Origin: Gelria sp. Kuro-4
Lineage (GTDB): Bacteria; Bacillota; DTU030; DUMP01
NCBI RefSeq assembly: GCF_019668485.1
Contig: NZ_AP024619.1
Location: 1,425,001 to 1,489,000 of the forward strand
Length of the DNA: 64,000 nucleotides
Reading direction: 5' to 3'
In this document: one piece after another, positions 16,886 to 25,348 of the stretch
How positions within the stretch are numbered: the first letter of the stretch is position 1
Layout: each line of letters begins with the position of its first letter
Position numbers and translations under genes: made by a program
The notes under the pieces: generated by a model
Databases searched by the model: none
Seen by the model: the letters and a program-made list of their open reading frames with translations, nothing else
Told to the model about the DNA's origin: nothing

Positions 16886-17101
16886 GTGGCGCTGGAAGAG
16901 GATGTTCTCAAGGAGTTTTGGGGGCAGGTTAAGGCCGACCCGGACCTGGCCGCTCAGGCGATAACTGCCCGCTTTGAAGGCAGGGTGGTTTACCTCTCGG
17001 GCACCTGCGCCACCTGGGACCAGGTGGTGCGCTGTGGGCACATCGCCGGCGCCCTGCCGGGGGTAAAAGGGGTTATCAACGACCTCAAGACTAGGGGGTA
17101 G
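16886..17101 (+). CDS. Short BON-domain protein
   Basis: The 71-residue protein carries one BON-like motif: AITARFEGRVVYLSGTCATW, then VVRCGHIAGALPGVKGVINDL. BON domains are thought to bind lipids or ligands; most occur in exported or larger proteins. Here there is no signal peptide, so it is probably cytoplasmic. The GTG start follows GGGGGGAGAAAC. It sits 58 bases after glpR and 5 bases before the first flavoprotein gene, firmly inside the glycerol unit. Its role there is unknown. Confidence 0.75.
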   Translation: MALEEDVLKEFWGQVKADPDLAAQAITARFEGRVVYLSGTCATWDQVVRCGHIAGALPGVKGVINDLKTRG

Positions 17102-17106
17102 CTCAG

Positions 17107-18576
17107 GTGGGAGAGGAGTACGATGTGGTCATTGTGGGCGCGGGCATCACGGGTTGCGGCATCGCCCGGGAACTGGCCCGCTATGACTTAAGGATCCTCG
17201 TGGTGGACAAAGAAGAGGATGTGTGCTGTGGGGCTTCCAAGGCCAACAACGGCATGGTCCACTCCGGGTACGAGCCGAAGCCCGGCACCTTGAAGGCCAA
17301 GCTCAACGTGCGCGGTGTGGAACTTTACCCGCGCTGGGCTGCTGAGCTGGACTTTAAACTCGTTCAGACGGGCTCGATGGTGGCAGCATTCAGCGAAGAA
17401 GAACTTCCGGCCCTGGAGAAGTTCTTAGAGCGGGGTAAGGTGAACGGTGTCCCTGGGATCGAAATCATCTCGGGGGACGAAGCGCGCAAAAAGGAGCCCA
17501 ACCTGAGCCCCGAGATCATCGCTGTGCTCTGGACACCCTCGGCCGGCTATGTGGAGGTGCAGCAGGTGGTGCTGGCCCTGGCTGAAAATGCCGTGGCCAA
17601 CGGGGTGCGCTTTCTCCTCGGGGCTGAGGTGACGGATGTGCTGGTGGAAGGAGGCCGGGTTCAAGGTGTGGTCACCACCCGGGGTACCTTCCGCAGCCGT
17701 TACGTCATCAACGCCGCCGGCGTCTATGCGGACAAGGTGGCGGAGATGGCCGGGGCCCGGGAGTTCACCATTCACCCCCGGCGCGGCACGCTGATCGTCT
17801 TCGACAAGCGGGAGGGCAAACACCTCTCCTGCTTTATCGGGGCGGTGCCGGGCGAGTACACCAAGGGAGGCGGTCCCATGACCACCCCGGACGGCAACCC
17901 GCTCTGGGGACCGTCGGCCATTGAGGTGGCGGACAAAGAAGACACGGCCGTCAGCGCAGAAGACCTCCGCCAGGTGATCGAGAAGGACGGCCGTTTCATT
18001 CCGAACTTCCCGACCGACACGGTGATCACTTACTTCTCCGGTAATCGCCCGGCCACCTACACCGAGGACTTTTTCATCGAGCCTTCGGCGAAAGTGCACG
18101 GCTTCGTCAATGTGGCCGGGATTCAGTCGCCGGGTGTCGCCTCTTCGCCCGCCATTGCGGAGATGGTGGTAGGGATCATGAAGGAGTACGAACCCCTGCA
18201 CGAGCGGCCGGACTTTAACCCTTACCGTAAGCGCTTTGTGCCTTTCCGCGAGCGCTCCCGGGAAGAGCAGGCCGCCCTCATCGCGGCAGACCCGCGCTTC
18301 GGGCACATTATCTGCCGCTGCGAGCACGTGACGGAGGCGGAGATCGTACGGGCCATCCACAGCGCCATCCCGGCGCGCAACGTGGACGCCGTGAAGCGCC
18401 GTACCCGCGCCGGCATGGGGCGTTGCCAGGGCGGCTTCTGCGGGCCGCGCGTGGCGGCCATTCTAGCGCGCGAACTGGGCGTACCGGTTACGGCCGTCAC
18501 CAAAAAGGGGCCGGGCTCGGAGCTTTTCGCCGGGCGCATTGAGGACCTCCGGCTGGAAAAGGGGGCGGCAAAGTGA
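17107..18576 (+). CDS. GlpA-like FAD-dependent glycerol-3-phosphate dehydrogenase with BFD iron-sulfur domain
   Basis: The 489-residue protein has an N-terminal FAD loop (IVGAGITGCGIARELA, residues 9-24), a DAO-type oxidoreductase domain and a C-terminal BFD-like [2Fe-2S] domain with CRC and, 33 residues on, CQGGFCGPR. This is the architecture of anaerobic glycerol-3-phosphate dehydrogenase subunit A and its clostridial relatives, which oxidise glycerol 3-phosphate to dihydroxyacetone phosphate. The GTG start follows AGGGGG. It overlaps the next flavoprotein gene by four bases (GTGA), and a DUF1667 gene follows. That trio is a recurrent set in anaerobes. Confidence 0.88.
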   Translation: MGEEYDVVIVGAGITGCGIARELARYDLRILVVDKEEDVCCGASKANNGMVHSGYEPKPGTLKAKLNVRGVELYPRWAAELDFKLVQTGSMVAAFSEEELPALEKFLERGKVNGVPGIEIISGDEARKKEPNLSPEIIAVLWTPSAGYVEVQQVVLALAENAVANGVRFLLGAEVTDVLVEGGRVQGVVTTRGTFRSRYVINAAGVYADKVAEMAGAREFTIHPRRGTLIVFDKREGKHLSCFIGAVPGEYTKGGGPMTTPDGNPLWGPSAIEVADKEDTAVSAEDLRQVIEKDGRFIPNFPTDTVITYFSGNRPATYTEDFFIEPSAKVHGFVNVAGIQSPGVASSPAIAEMVVGIMKEYEPLHERPDFNPYRKRFVPFRERSREEQAALIAADPRFGHIICRCEHVTEAEIVRAIHSAIPARNVDAVKRRTRAGMGRCQGGFCGPRVAAILARELGVPVTAVTKKGPGSELFAGRIEDLRLEKGAAK

Positions 18577-19835
18577 GCATTAAAAACATGAACGTGGACG
18601 TTGCCGTCGTGGGCGGCGGGCCGGCGGGCCTGGCGGCGGCCCTGGCTGCCAAGGAGGCCGGTGCCCCCCGGGTGCTGGTGTTGGAGCGGGACTTCGAGCT
18701 GGGCGGTATCCTGCAGCAGTGCGTACACGACGGCTTCGGGCTCCTCAGGTTCGGCGAGCGTCTGCCCGGTCCGGCCTACATGCAGCGCTACATTGACGCC
18801 CTGGCCCAAACGGACGTTCAGGTGTTGACGGACAGCATGGTGCTGGAACTCACCCCGGAGCGGATCCTCTACGTGGCCAGCCCGGCCGCAGGACTCCTGG
18901 CCGTGCAGGCAGGCGCGGTGGTCCTGGCCATGGGTTGCCGGGAACGCACCCGGAACCAGATCTGGCTTCCCGGGACGCGCCCGGCCGGCATCTTCACCGC
19001 CGGCGCGGTGCAGCGCTACATCAACATGGAAGGCATCCTGCCCGGGCGCAGGGTGGTGATTCTCGGCTCCGGTGATGTGGGCCTCATCATGGCCCGGCGC
19101 CTCACCCTTGAAGGGGCGGAGGTGGAGGGCGTCTATGAGGTGATGCCCCAGCCGGGGGGCCTCACCCGCAACATTGTGCAGTGTCTGGAGGACTACAACA
19201 TTCCGCTTCATCTCTCCCACACGGTGGTGGACATCCACGGGGAAAAGCGCCTTACGGGCGTCACCGTGGCCCAGGTGGGGCCGGACCGGCGGCCGGTGCC
19301 GGGGACGGAACGCTACATCCCCTGCGACACCCTGGTGCTGTCTGTGGGTCTGATCCCGGAGAACGAGCTCTCGCGCGGGGCCGGCGTGGAACTTCACCCG
19401 GTGACGGGCGGGCCGGTGGTGGACGAGAGCATGGCAACCGGCCTGCCGGGCGTGTTCGCCGCCGGGAACGCGGTGGCGGTGTTCGACCTGGTGGACTACG
19501 TGAGCGCCACCGGGGAGGTGGCCGGGCGGTCCGCGGCACGTTACGCCGCCGGCGAACTGCGGGATGGGCCGGCCCTGGCCGTACAGCCGGGGGCCAACGT
19601 GAGCTTTGTCTTGCCCCAGAGGCTGCACCCGGAGCGCGTCCACGCAGGGGTGGCCTTCTACCTCCGGGTAAAGGAGAGCAAAGAACGCGCCCAGGTTGTG
19701 GTGCGGGCCGGCGGCGAGGTTGTGAAGACGCTGCTGCAGGTGGTGGTGCGGCCGCCGGAGATGATAAGCTTTACGCTCACCGCGTCGGAACTGGCCCGGG
19801 CCGGAGCGGCCGACCTTGTGGTAAGTGTGGAGTGA
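18573..19835 (+). CDS. FAD/NAD-dependent oxidoreductase partner of the GlpA-like enzyme
   Basis: The 420-residue protein is a thioredoxin-reductase-fold flavoprotein. It has VVGGGPAGLAAALAA (residues 12-26), a CxxC-free middle, a second dinucleotide loop VVILGSGDVGLIMARR and ATGLPGVFAAGNA. Its C-terminus, after residue 345, resembles the small CHAP-like tail seen in this group. It probably moves electrons from the GlpA-like subunit to NAD or another carrier. The overlap with the preceding gene and the 12-base gap to the DUF1667 gene indicate one complex. Confidence 0.83.
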   Translation: MSIKNMNVDVAVVGGGPAGLAAALAAKEAGAPRVLVLERDFELGGILQQCVHDGFGLLRFGERLPGPAYMQRYIDALAQTDVQVLTDSMVLELTPERILYVASPAAGLLAVQAGAVVLAMGCRERTRNQIWLPGTRPAGIFTAGAVQRYINMEGILPGRRVVILGSGDVGLIMARRLTLEGAEVEGVYEVMPQPGGLTRNIVQCLEDYNIPLHLSHTVVDIHGEKRLTGVTVAQVGPDRRPVPGTERYIPCDTLVLSVGLIPENELSRGAGVELHPVTGGPVVDESMATGLPGVFAAGNAVAVFDLVDYVSATGEVAGRSAARYAAGELRDGPALAVQPGANVSFVLPQRLHPERVHAGVAFYLRVKESKERAQVVVRAGGEVVKTLLQVVVRPPEMISFTLTASELARAGAADLVVSVE

Positions 19836-19847
19836 GGGGGCGTAGGT

Positions 19848-20210
19848 ATGAGCACGCGCATTTTAACCTGTATCGTCTGCCCCAGGAGCTGCCGCATCAC
19901 GGTGGAAGACGGGGGCGCCGAGATAACCGGCTACGGCTGCAGGCGCGGCCTGAAGTATGCTGAGCAAGAGATCCGCGAGCCGCGGCGGATGCTGACCACC
20001 ACCGTTACCGTCCGGGGCGGCATCCTGCCGCGCCTGCCGGTGGTCTCCAGCGCCGATATTCCCCGCCGGCTGTTTCCTGCCTGCCTGGCTGAGCTGGCCC
20101 GGGTGGTGGTGGATGCCCCAGTCGCTTACGGGCAGGTCATTGTGAAGGACATCGCCGGCACGGGAGTGGATATTGTCGCCGCGCGCGAACTAGCCGAAAA
20201 GGTGGGATAA
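19848..20210 (+). CDS. DUF1667 cysteine-rich protein of the glycerol-3-phosphate oxidation set
   Basis: The 120-residue protein begins with CIVCPRSCRI (Cys9, Cys12, Cys16) and has a fourth cysteine in GYGCRRG, an arrangement likely to bind an Fe-S cluster or zinc. The rest, from PRRMLTTTV onward, is the conserved DUF1667 body. DUF1667 genes follow paired FAD oxidoreductases like these in many anaerobes; a role as electron-transfer subunit (the place of GlpC) is inferred from context. Confidence 0.85.
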   Translation: MSTRILTCIVCPRSCRITVEDGGAEITGYGCRRGLKYAEQEIREPRRMLTTTVTVRGGILPRLPVVSSADIPRRLFPACLAELARVVVDAPVAYGQVIVKDIAGTGVDIVAARELAEKVG

Positions 20211-20213
20211 AGT

Positions 20214-21647
20214 TTGACCCTGGCAGCTGAGACGCTGACACAAGTCCTGGCAGAGCTTAAGGAGAAGCTGAGACCCGAGCAGATTTCCGCGCAGATCACC
20301 GATCGCCTGGCCTGCGCCCGGGGCACCTGCCCCTACGAGTTCAAGTGGCTTGAGCAGGGACCCTACCCCTGCCTCCCGGACCTGGTGGTGTGGCCGGAGA
20401 GCACCGCGGATGTGGCGGCGGTGGTCAAGGCCGCGGTGCGCCACCGGGTGCCCGTGATCCCGTACGGGGGCGGCTCGGGCATTGTGGGCGGCACCGTGCC
20501 GGAGCACGGCGGGATCGTGCTCGACCTGAAGCGCCTGACCAGCCTGAGCGTAAACGACACCAATCTTACCGTAACAGCAGGTGCCGGCTACAACGGCCAG
20601 CACCTGGAAGACGAACTCAACCGGCGCGGCTATACCCTGGGGCACTTCCCGCAGTCCATTCACTCGGCCACCGTAGGCGGCTGGGTGGCGCCCATGGCCA
20701 TCGGAACTTTTTCTACCAAGTACGGGAAAATCGACGACATGCTCGTGGGGTTGGAGGTGGTCCTGCCGACAGGGGAGGTCCTAAGGACACCCGAGGCCCC
20801 GAAAGAGTCCACCGGCCCGGATCTTAAGCACCTCTTTCTCGGCTCTGAAGGTGCCTTCGGCGTGATCACCCAGGCCACCTTCCGTATCTGGCCGCGGCCG
20901 GAGGCGCGGGAGTGGGAAGGCTACACCTTTCCCACCACGGGCGCGGGCCTCACCGCGGTGCGCAAGATACTGCGCACCGGCCTCTACCCGGCCCTGGTGC
21001 GGCTTTACGACCCGGACGAGGCCGCTGCGCGCATCGCCGCCCTGGGGTACGAGCAGGGCTACGCGCTTCTCATCCTGGCTTTTGAGGGCCGGCGCGACCT
21101 GGTGGCGCTGGAGCGGCGGGTGGCGGACGAGCTCTGCCGTGCCGAGGGCGGCCTCCCGAAAGGCCCGGAGCCGGGCCGGCATTGGTTTGCGTCGCGGCTC
21201 AGCACCCAGCACCTGGTGGAGACCAACTACCTCCCCGGGGGCGCGGCGGATGCCATCGAGGTGTCAGCGCCCTGGGACAAGCTCGAGGGCGTCTGGCGGG
21301 CCATGCGCCGGGCCCTGGAGCCCCTGGCGCAAGAGGTCCACTGCCACTTCTCGCACTTCTACCACACCGGCGGTTCCGTCTACGTCCTCTTTTACGCCCG
21401 CACGGGCGGCGACGCCCGGCAGGGCGAAGAACACTACCGGCGCTGCGTTAGAGCCGCCGTCGAGGCCTCCTTGGCGGCGGGCGGCACCATCTCGCACCAC
21501 CACGGCGTCGGTAGGGTGAAGGCGCCCTGGATGCCGGCGGAGCACGGGGTGGGTTTCGAAGTGATGCGAAAGATTAAGGCCGCCCTGGACCCCGCGGACA
21601 TCATGAACCCGGGCGTGCTGGGGCTGGGAGGGAAGGCCCCATGCTAG
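20214..21647 (+). CDS. FAD-linked oxidoreductase of the alkyl-DHAP synthase / D-lactate dehydrogenase group
   Basis: The 477-residue protein has a PCMH-type FAD domain (PYGGGSGIVGGTVPE near residues 83-97, HFPQSIHSATVGGWVAPMA near 143-161) and a C-terminal FAD-oxidase domain. The latter has SHFYHTGGSVYVLF, then SHHHGVGRVKAPW with a triple histidine and DPADIMNPG. The HHHGVG and YHTGG blocks match alkylglycerone-phosphate synthase more than glycolate oxidase. Yet its partner is an Fe-S protein and its neighbours oxidise glycerol 3-phosphate. It may oxidise a three-carbon hydroxy acid or phosphate. The TTG start follows AGGTGGGATAAAG. Confidence 0.82.
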   Translation: MTLAAETLTQVLAELKEKLRPEQISAQITDRLACARGTCPYEFKWLEQGPYPCLPDLVVWPESTADVAAVVKAAVRHRVPVIPYGGGSGIVGGTVPEHGGIVLDLKRLTSLSVNDTNLTVTAGAGYNGQHLEDELNRRGYTLGHFPQSIHSATVGGWVAPMAIGTFSTKYGKIDDMLVGLEVVLPTGEVLRTPEAPKESTGPDLKHLFLGSEGAFGVITQATFRIWPRPEAREWEGYTFPTTGAGLTAVRKILRTGLYPALVRLYDPDEAAARIAALGYEQGYALLILAFEGRRDLVALERRVADELCRAEGGLPKGPEPGRHWFASRLSTQHLVETNYLPGGAADAIEVSAPWDKLEGVWRAMRRALEPLAQEVHCHFSHFYHTGGSVYVLFYARTGGDARQGEEHYRRCVRAAVEASLAAGGTISHHHGVGRVKAPWMPAEHGVGFEVMRKIKAALDPADIMNPGVLGLGGKAPC

Positions 21648-22765
21648 AGCAACACGCAGAAGTCTTGGAGCGCTGCACCATCTGCCACGACCAGTGCGCC
21701 TTCAGCTGCCCGGTGTTTACCGAAGACCGCCGTACGACCGTTTATCCCTCGCGCAAGGCCCAGGTCGCCCGTGCTGTGCTGCACGGTGAACTGCCGTTAA
21801 ACCAGGAGACCGCCCGTCTCTTTTACCAGTGCACCTCCTGCCGCCTCTGCCGGCGCTGGTGCGTGTACCTCAAGGAGCGCCAGGACTTGGCCCCCGCCCT
21901 GCGCGCCGCGCGGGCGGAAGCCGTGGCCCGGGGCGTTGTCCTGCCGGAGGTGGCGGCCCTGGCGGCCCGTACCCAGGCGGAGGGAACCCCGTGGGGGAAC
22001 GTGGACGGCCGGCGCAACGAGCTGGCTGAGGAAGCGCCGCGCACCGGCCGGGAAGAGGTGCTCATTTTTGCCGATGCAGCGACCTTGGCCCAGGGCTGGG
22101 AGGCGGTACGCGCCTTCTTTGCCCTTGCCCGAGCGGCGCAGGTGGCGGTGCGGCTGAGCAAGAGCCTGCTCACCGGCTTTGAGCTGGCTGACATCGGCCT
22201 GGCGGATGCGGCGCGGGCGCTGCGCACAGAAACCGCGGCCGAACTGGTGGACTGGTTCCGCTCGCCCGGCGCGGGGCCGGTGGTTACCCTTAATCCGCAG
22301 GTAGCTTACGCTCTCACCACCTGGTACGGGGAGGAGGGCACGCCCCTTCCCGGACCGGTGACCACGGCCGGCGCTTTCCTGGCCGGCCTCATGAAGAAGG
22401 GCCGCTTACGGTTCAACCTGGCCCCGGGGCCGGTAGTCTTCCAAGACAGCGCCTACCAGGTGCGCTACTTGGAGGATGCGGACTCACCCCGCGCGCTACT
22501 GGGCGCCGCCTTTGACGATGTCTGCGAAGCAAACCCCAGCCAAGCCGAGGCGAACCCGGCTGCGCCGGAGGGCCTGGCCGCCGCGCTTGCCCCGGCCGTG
22601 CCCAAGGGCATGGCGGTGCGGCGCCTGGCCGAGCTCAGGGACACCGGCGCGCGGCTCATAATCACCGCCGATCCGTACTCGTACCACGCCTTGAAAGCGG
22701 CGGCCGGGGACGTGGTGGAGGTGGCGGACCTCAGCCAGGCCTTGGCGATGCGTCTGCCGAGCTGA
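21641..22765 (+). CDS. Iron-sulfur oxidoreductase subunit (GlcF/LutA-like) paired with the FAD protein
   Basis: The 374-residue protein starts with two 4Fe-4S motifs: CTICHDQCAFSCP (residues 12-24) and CTSCRLCRRWC (65-75). A long Ala-rich region follows. It lacks the two clear CCG domains usual in heterodisulfide-reductase D/GlcF proteins, so the C-terminal half is divergent. The ATG overlaps the end of the flavoprotein gene (ATGCTAG), so the two proteins are probably made together. It should accept electrons from the FAD subunit. Confidence 0.78.
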   Translation: MLEQHAEVLERCTICHDQCAFSCPVFTEDRRTTVYPSRKAQVARAVLHGELPLNQETARLFYQCTSCRLCRRWCVYLKERQDLAPALRAARAEAVARGVVLPEVAALAARTQAEGTPWGNVDGRRNELAEEAPRTGREEVLIFADAATLAQGWEAVRAFFALARAAQVAVRLSKSLLTGFELADIGLADAARALRTETAAELVDWFRSPGAGPVVTLNPQVAYALTTWYGEEGTPLPGPVTTAGAFLAGLMKKGRLRFNLAPGPVVFQDSAYQVRYLEDADSPRALLGAAFDDVCEANPSQAEANPAAPEGLAAALAPAVPKGMAVRRLAELRDTGARLIITADPYSYHALKAAAGDVVEVADLSQALAMRLPS

Positions 22766-22981
22766 AGAACAATGCACCTGGCAGGAAGCGGCGCCACGGG
22801 CGATCGTTTCCTCGTGTCCGAGGCAAGGTCTATCCCACCCTTTGCCGGAAGCTCCGGCGGAGGGGTGCAGCCGGATTAACGGATGCTCGCGCCGGGGGGT
22901 GAGCAAGAGCGACTCAGCGGCCACACGGTGTCATCCGGAGAGAAATCAGGGATAGCTCTTTAAGAAAACGGGGGGAAGAGC
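22766..22981 (+). other. 216-base gene-free leader of glpK with small hairpins
   Basis: No gene with a good ribosome binding site is visible. GCCGGA-AGC-TCCGGC is a six-pair hairpin, and GCTC and GAGC flank a C/G-rich loop further down. The segment was compared by eye with B12, c-di-AMP and molybdenum-cofactor riboswitch patterns without a match. It may be a decayed gene end or an unassigned leader. Confidence 0.4.
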
Positions 22982-24478
22982 ATGGAGAAGAAGCACATCC
23001 TCGTTATCGACGAGGGTACCACCGGCACACGGGCGCTCGTTTTTGACCAAGAGGGGGCTGTTGTTTCGCAGGCTTACAGTGAGTTTACCCAGTACACCCC
23101 GAGTCCCGACAAGGTCGAGCACGATCCCGTAGAGATTTGGGACACCACACTGGCCATGGTCCGGCAGGCCCTGGAAAAGGCGGGGCTAAAACCCGCGGAC
23201 GTCACGGCCATCGGCATCACCAACCAGCGGGCCACCGCGGTGGTTTGGGACAAGCTCACCGGTGAGCCCATCCACCGGGCCATCGTCTGGCAGGACATGC
23301 GCACCGGCGACTTGGTGGAGGAAATCCGGGCCAGCGAGTGGGGTGAGAAGGCGCACCAGGGCACCGGTTGGACTGTTGCCCAGGTGTACTCCTCCCTGAT
23401 GCTCAAGTGGATCTTCACCCACGTGCCGGAGGCGAAAACTCTGGCCGCGCAGGGACGGCTGGCCTTCGGTACCATCGACAGCTGGCTCATCTGGAAACTT
23501 ACCGGCGGCAAAGAGCACGCCATCGGATACTCCAACGCTTCAGTAACCGGCAGCCTTAACCTGCACACGCTGAAGTGGTACGACGAGTGGCTCACCTGGT
23601 TGGGCGTCCCGGTGAGCATCTTTCCCGAGCCCAAGGATGACAGCGGCTTCTTCGGCGAGACCGACCCGGCTGTGTTCGGCGCCTGCGTTCCCATCCTGGC
23701 CGCCGTCGCCGACCAGCACGCCGCGCTCTTCGCCCAGGGGTGCTTTACCCCCGGCACGGTAAAGTGCACCCACGGCACCGGTACCTTCCTGGACATGAAC
23801 ATCGGCGCTAAACCCGTTATCTCCAGTTACGGTCTCAACAGCCTCATCGCCTGGCGCATCAAGGGGCAGACCACCTTTGGCCTGGAAGGGTACGCCAACG
23901 TCACCGGCTCAGCCATCCAGTGGCTGCGCGACGGCCTGGAAATCATCACAAAGTCCGCCGAGACGGAGGCAATCGCCACCTCTGTTCCTTCCAGCGAAGG
24001 GGTGTACTTTGTGCTCGGCCACACCGGTGTAGGGGCGCCTTACTGGGATCCCTTTGCCCGCGGCCTCATCATTGGCATTACCCGCGGCACCAAGCGGGCA
24101 CACATCGTCCGCGCCACCCTGGAGGCCATCGTTTACCACACCAAGGACATCCTCGAGGCCATGCGCAAGGAGTCGGGCGTGAACATCACCTCTGTGAAAG
24201 TTGACGGCGGCGCGGCGGCCAACAACTTCCTTCTCCAGTTCCAGGCTGACATGCTGGACGCCGAAGTGGAGCGGCCGCGTTCGGTGGAGGCCACCAGCCT
24301 GGGCGCTGCCTTCCTGGCCGGACTGGCGGCGGGGGTCTGGCAGTCGCAGCAGGAACTTTTGGCCATCCGGGAGATCGACCGCGTCTTTTATCCGCAGATG
24401 CCGGCCGAGGAGCGGGAGCGCCTTTACGCCGACTGGGTGCGGGCGGTGGAGCGCTCCCTGGGTTGGGCCAAACACTGA
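22982..24478 (+). CDS. glpK: Glycerol kinase
   Basis: The 498-residue protein matches GlpK: IDEGTTGTRALVFD at residues 10-23, ITNQRATAVVWD, WQDMRTG, AVADQHAALFAQ, THGTGTFLDMN and a C-terminal VDGGAAANNFLLQFQADML. It makes glycerol 3-phosphate for the dehydrogenases encoded upstream. The segment around residues 219-232 reads KDDSGFFGETDP and lacks the histidine that HPr phosphorylates in many low-GC Firmicutes, so PTS control at that site is unlikely. No glycerol facilitator gene is seen. The ATG follows GGGGGGAAGAGC. Confidence 0.93.
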   Translation: MEKKHILVIDEGTTGTRALVFDQEGAVVSQAYSEFTQYTPSPDKVEHDPVEIWDTTLAMVRQALEKAGLKPADVTAIGITNQRATAVVWDKLTGEPIHRAIVWQDMRTGDLVEEIRASEWGEKAHQGTGWTVAQVYSSLMLKWIFTHVPEAKTLAAQGRLAFGTIDSWLIWKLTGGKEHAIGYSNASVTGSLNLHTLKWYDEWLTWLGVPVSIFPEPKDDSGFFGETDPAVFGACVPILAAVADQHAALFAQGCFTPGTVKCTHGTGTFLDMNIGAKPVISSYGLNSLIAWRIKGQTTFGLEGYANVTGSAIQWLRDGLEIITKSAETEAIATSVPSSEGVYFVLGHTGVGAPYWDPFARGLIIGITRGTKRAHIVRATLEAIVYHTKDILEAMRKESGVNITSVKVDGGAAANNFLLQFQADMLDAEVERPRSVEATSLGAAFLAGLAAGVWQSQQELLAIREIDRVFYPQMPAEERERLYADWVRAVERSLGWAKH

Positions 24479-24498
24479 ACACTCGTGAGCGGAGCGCA

Positions 24499-24536
24499 GG
24501 GCCTGCCGGGTATTCCGGCGGGCCCTCCTGTCTGAC
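24499..24536 (+). terminator. Long hairpin after glpK
   Basis: An 11-pair stem with one G-T wobble runs from GGGCCTGCCGG to CCGGCGGGCCC around a five-base loop. The following bases are only moderately T-rich (TCCTGTCTG), so it may be a weak terminator. Confidence 0.55.
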
Positions 24537-24641
24537 GGCCGCCGGCACAGGCAGCATTGCGGGTTTGGCCGAGCGCGGCCCTGGCACGGCCCTTCGCCGC
24601 TGCCTGGGGCCTGCAAGGGCCGTCGCCGCCGGCTCTTGCTG

Positions 24642-24670
24642 TTGACAGCGAAGGTCACGAATAGTATAAT
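24642..24670 (+). promoter_or_regulatory. Perfect-consensus sigma-A promoter
   Basis: TTGACA (24642-24647), a 17-base spacer and TATAAT (24665-24670) match the vegetative consensus exactly. It points at the FmdB zinc-ribbon gene, about 45 bases downstream of the expected start. Confidence 0.92.
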
Positions 24671-24720
24671 TGAAAACAAATTGGTGGATGCGTCTTGCCG
24701 GAACAGGGGAGGTGAGGACT

Positions 24721-24909
24721 GTGCCGAGCTATGAGTTCATCTGCCGGGAGTGCGGCGAGAACTTCACTACCATTGTTCCCTACAGCCAGAAGAAGGAAGT
24801 CCGCTGTCCCAAGTGCGGCAGCCAGGACCTGAAAGAAGTTTTTGGCCTTGGCTTTGTGGGCGGAGGTGACGGCGGCGGCGCCGCTGCACCGAGTTGTTCC
24901 TTTGGCTGA
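24721..24909 (+). CDS. FmdB-family zinc ribbon protein
   Basis: The 62-residue protein begins PSYEFICRECGENFT and continues with VRCPKCGSQDL, giving two CxxC knuckles for zinc. A Gly/Ala-rich tail follows. The family is named after a regulator of formylmethanofuran dehydrogenase, but its function is unknown in bacteria. I chose the GTG at 24721 after GGGGAGGTGAGG over an ATG 51 bases upstream that adds unrelated residues. It is driven by an exact-consensus promoter, suggesting high constitutive expression. Confidence 0.88.
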   Translation: MPSYEFICRECGENFTTIVPYSQKKEVRCPKCGSQDLKEVFGLGFVGGGDGGGAAAPSCSFG

Positions 24910-24948
24910 GGGGGCAGGTGAGGACCGGTGGTTCTCATGCAAGCTGGC

Positions 24949-24977
24949 ACCCGGGCGTTACCCGGGTAATTCTTTTA
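24949..24977 (+). terminator. Hairpin terminator or attenuator between the zinc ribbon and ferredoxin genes
   Basis: ACCCGGG and CCCGGGT flank a five-base loop, followed by AATTCTTTT. It lies 14 bases before the ribosome binding site region of the ferredoxin gene, so it may only reduce readthrough. Confidence 0.6.
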
Positions 24978-24990
24978 AGGAGGAATAGCC

Positions 24991-25206
24991 GTGGCCGCCA
25001 AACGCGTTGCGGTGGTAAACGAGGCACGCTGTGACCGTTCACCCTTTTGCCCGGCCCGCCAGAGCTGTCCGGCCGGGGCGCTCCGCCAGGAACGCCTGGG
25101 CCTGTTTCGCGTCTCTGCACCTAAGGTCGATCCCGACCTGTGCACCGGGTGCGGCAGCTGCACCCGCGTTTGCCCGCACGGTGCCATCACTGTGGTCGCG
25201 CGCTAG
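24991..25206 (+). CDS. Small ferredoxin with one atypical and one classical 4Fe-4S motif
   Basis: The 71-residue protein has an N-terminal cysteine cluster CDRSPFCPARQSCP, with wider spacing than usual, and a C-terminal classical CTGCGSCTRVCP. Proteins with CDxSPxCPxxxxCP recur in anaerobic Firmicutes as small electron carriers. The GTG start follows AAGGAGGAATAGCC. It ends just before a strong terminator, so it is either alone or at the end of the FmdB unit. Confidence 0.85.
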   Translation: MAAKRVAVVNEARCDRSPFCPARQSCPAGALRQERLGLFRVSAPKVDPDLCTGCGSCTRVCPHGAITVVAR

Positions 25207-25207
25207 A

Positions 25208-25239
25208 AAACCAAGCCGGTTCAAGCGAACCGGTTTTTT
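25208..25239 (+). terminator. Rho-independent terminator after the ferredoxin gene
   Basis: CCGGTTC and GAACCGG surround a four-base loop and are followed by six T residues. Confidence 0.92.
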
Positions 25240-25348
25240 GTTGGGCGGAGGAAGGAAGCCGGGGCGAAGGCAGCGAAAATAGATACAGGTGAAGAACGGA
25301 AGAACGGGCCCGGCAGGAGAACGTGGAGCTGACGAAGGGGGACGCAAT

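Noticed and set aside
22767-22880. 36-codon frame starting ATGCACCTG after the Fe-S subunit gene
   Set aside because: No ribosome binding site and no recognisable product.
22766-22981. Cobalamin, c-di-AMP or molybdenum-cofactor riboswitch before glpK
   Set aside because: GCCGGA...TCCGGC recalls part of a B12 leader, but the B12 box and other conserved parts are missing.
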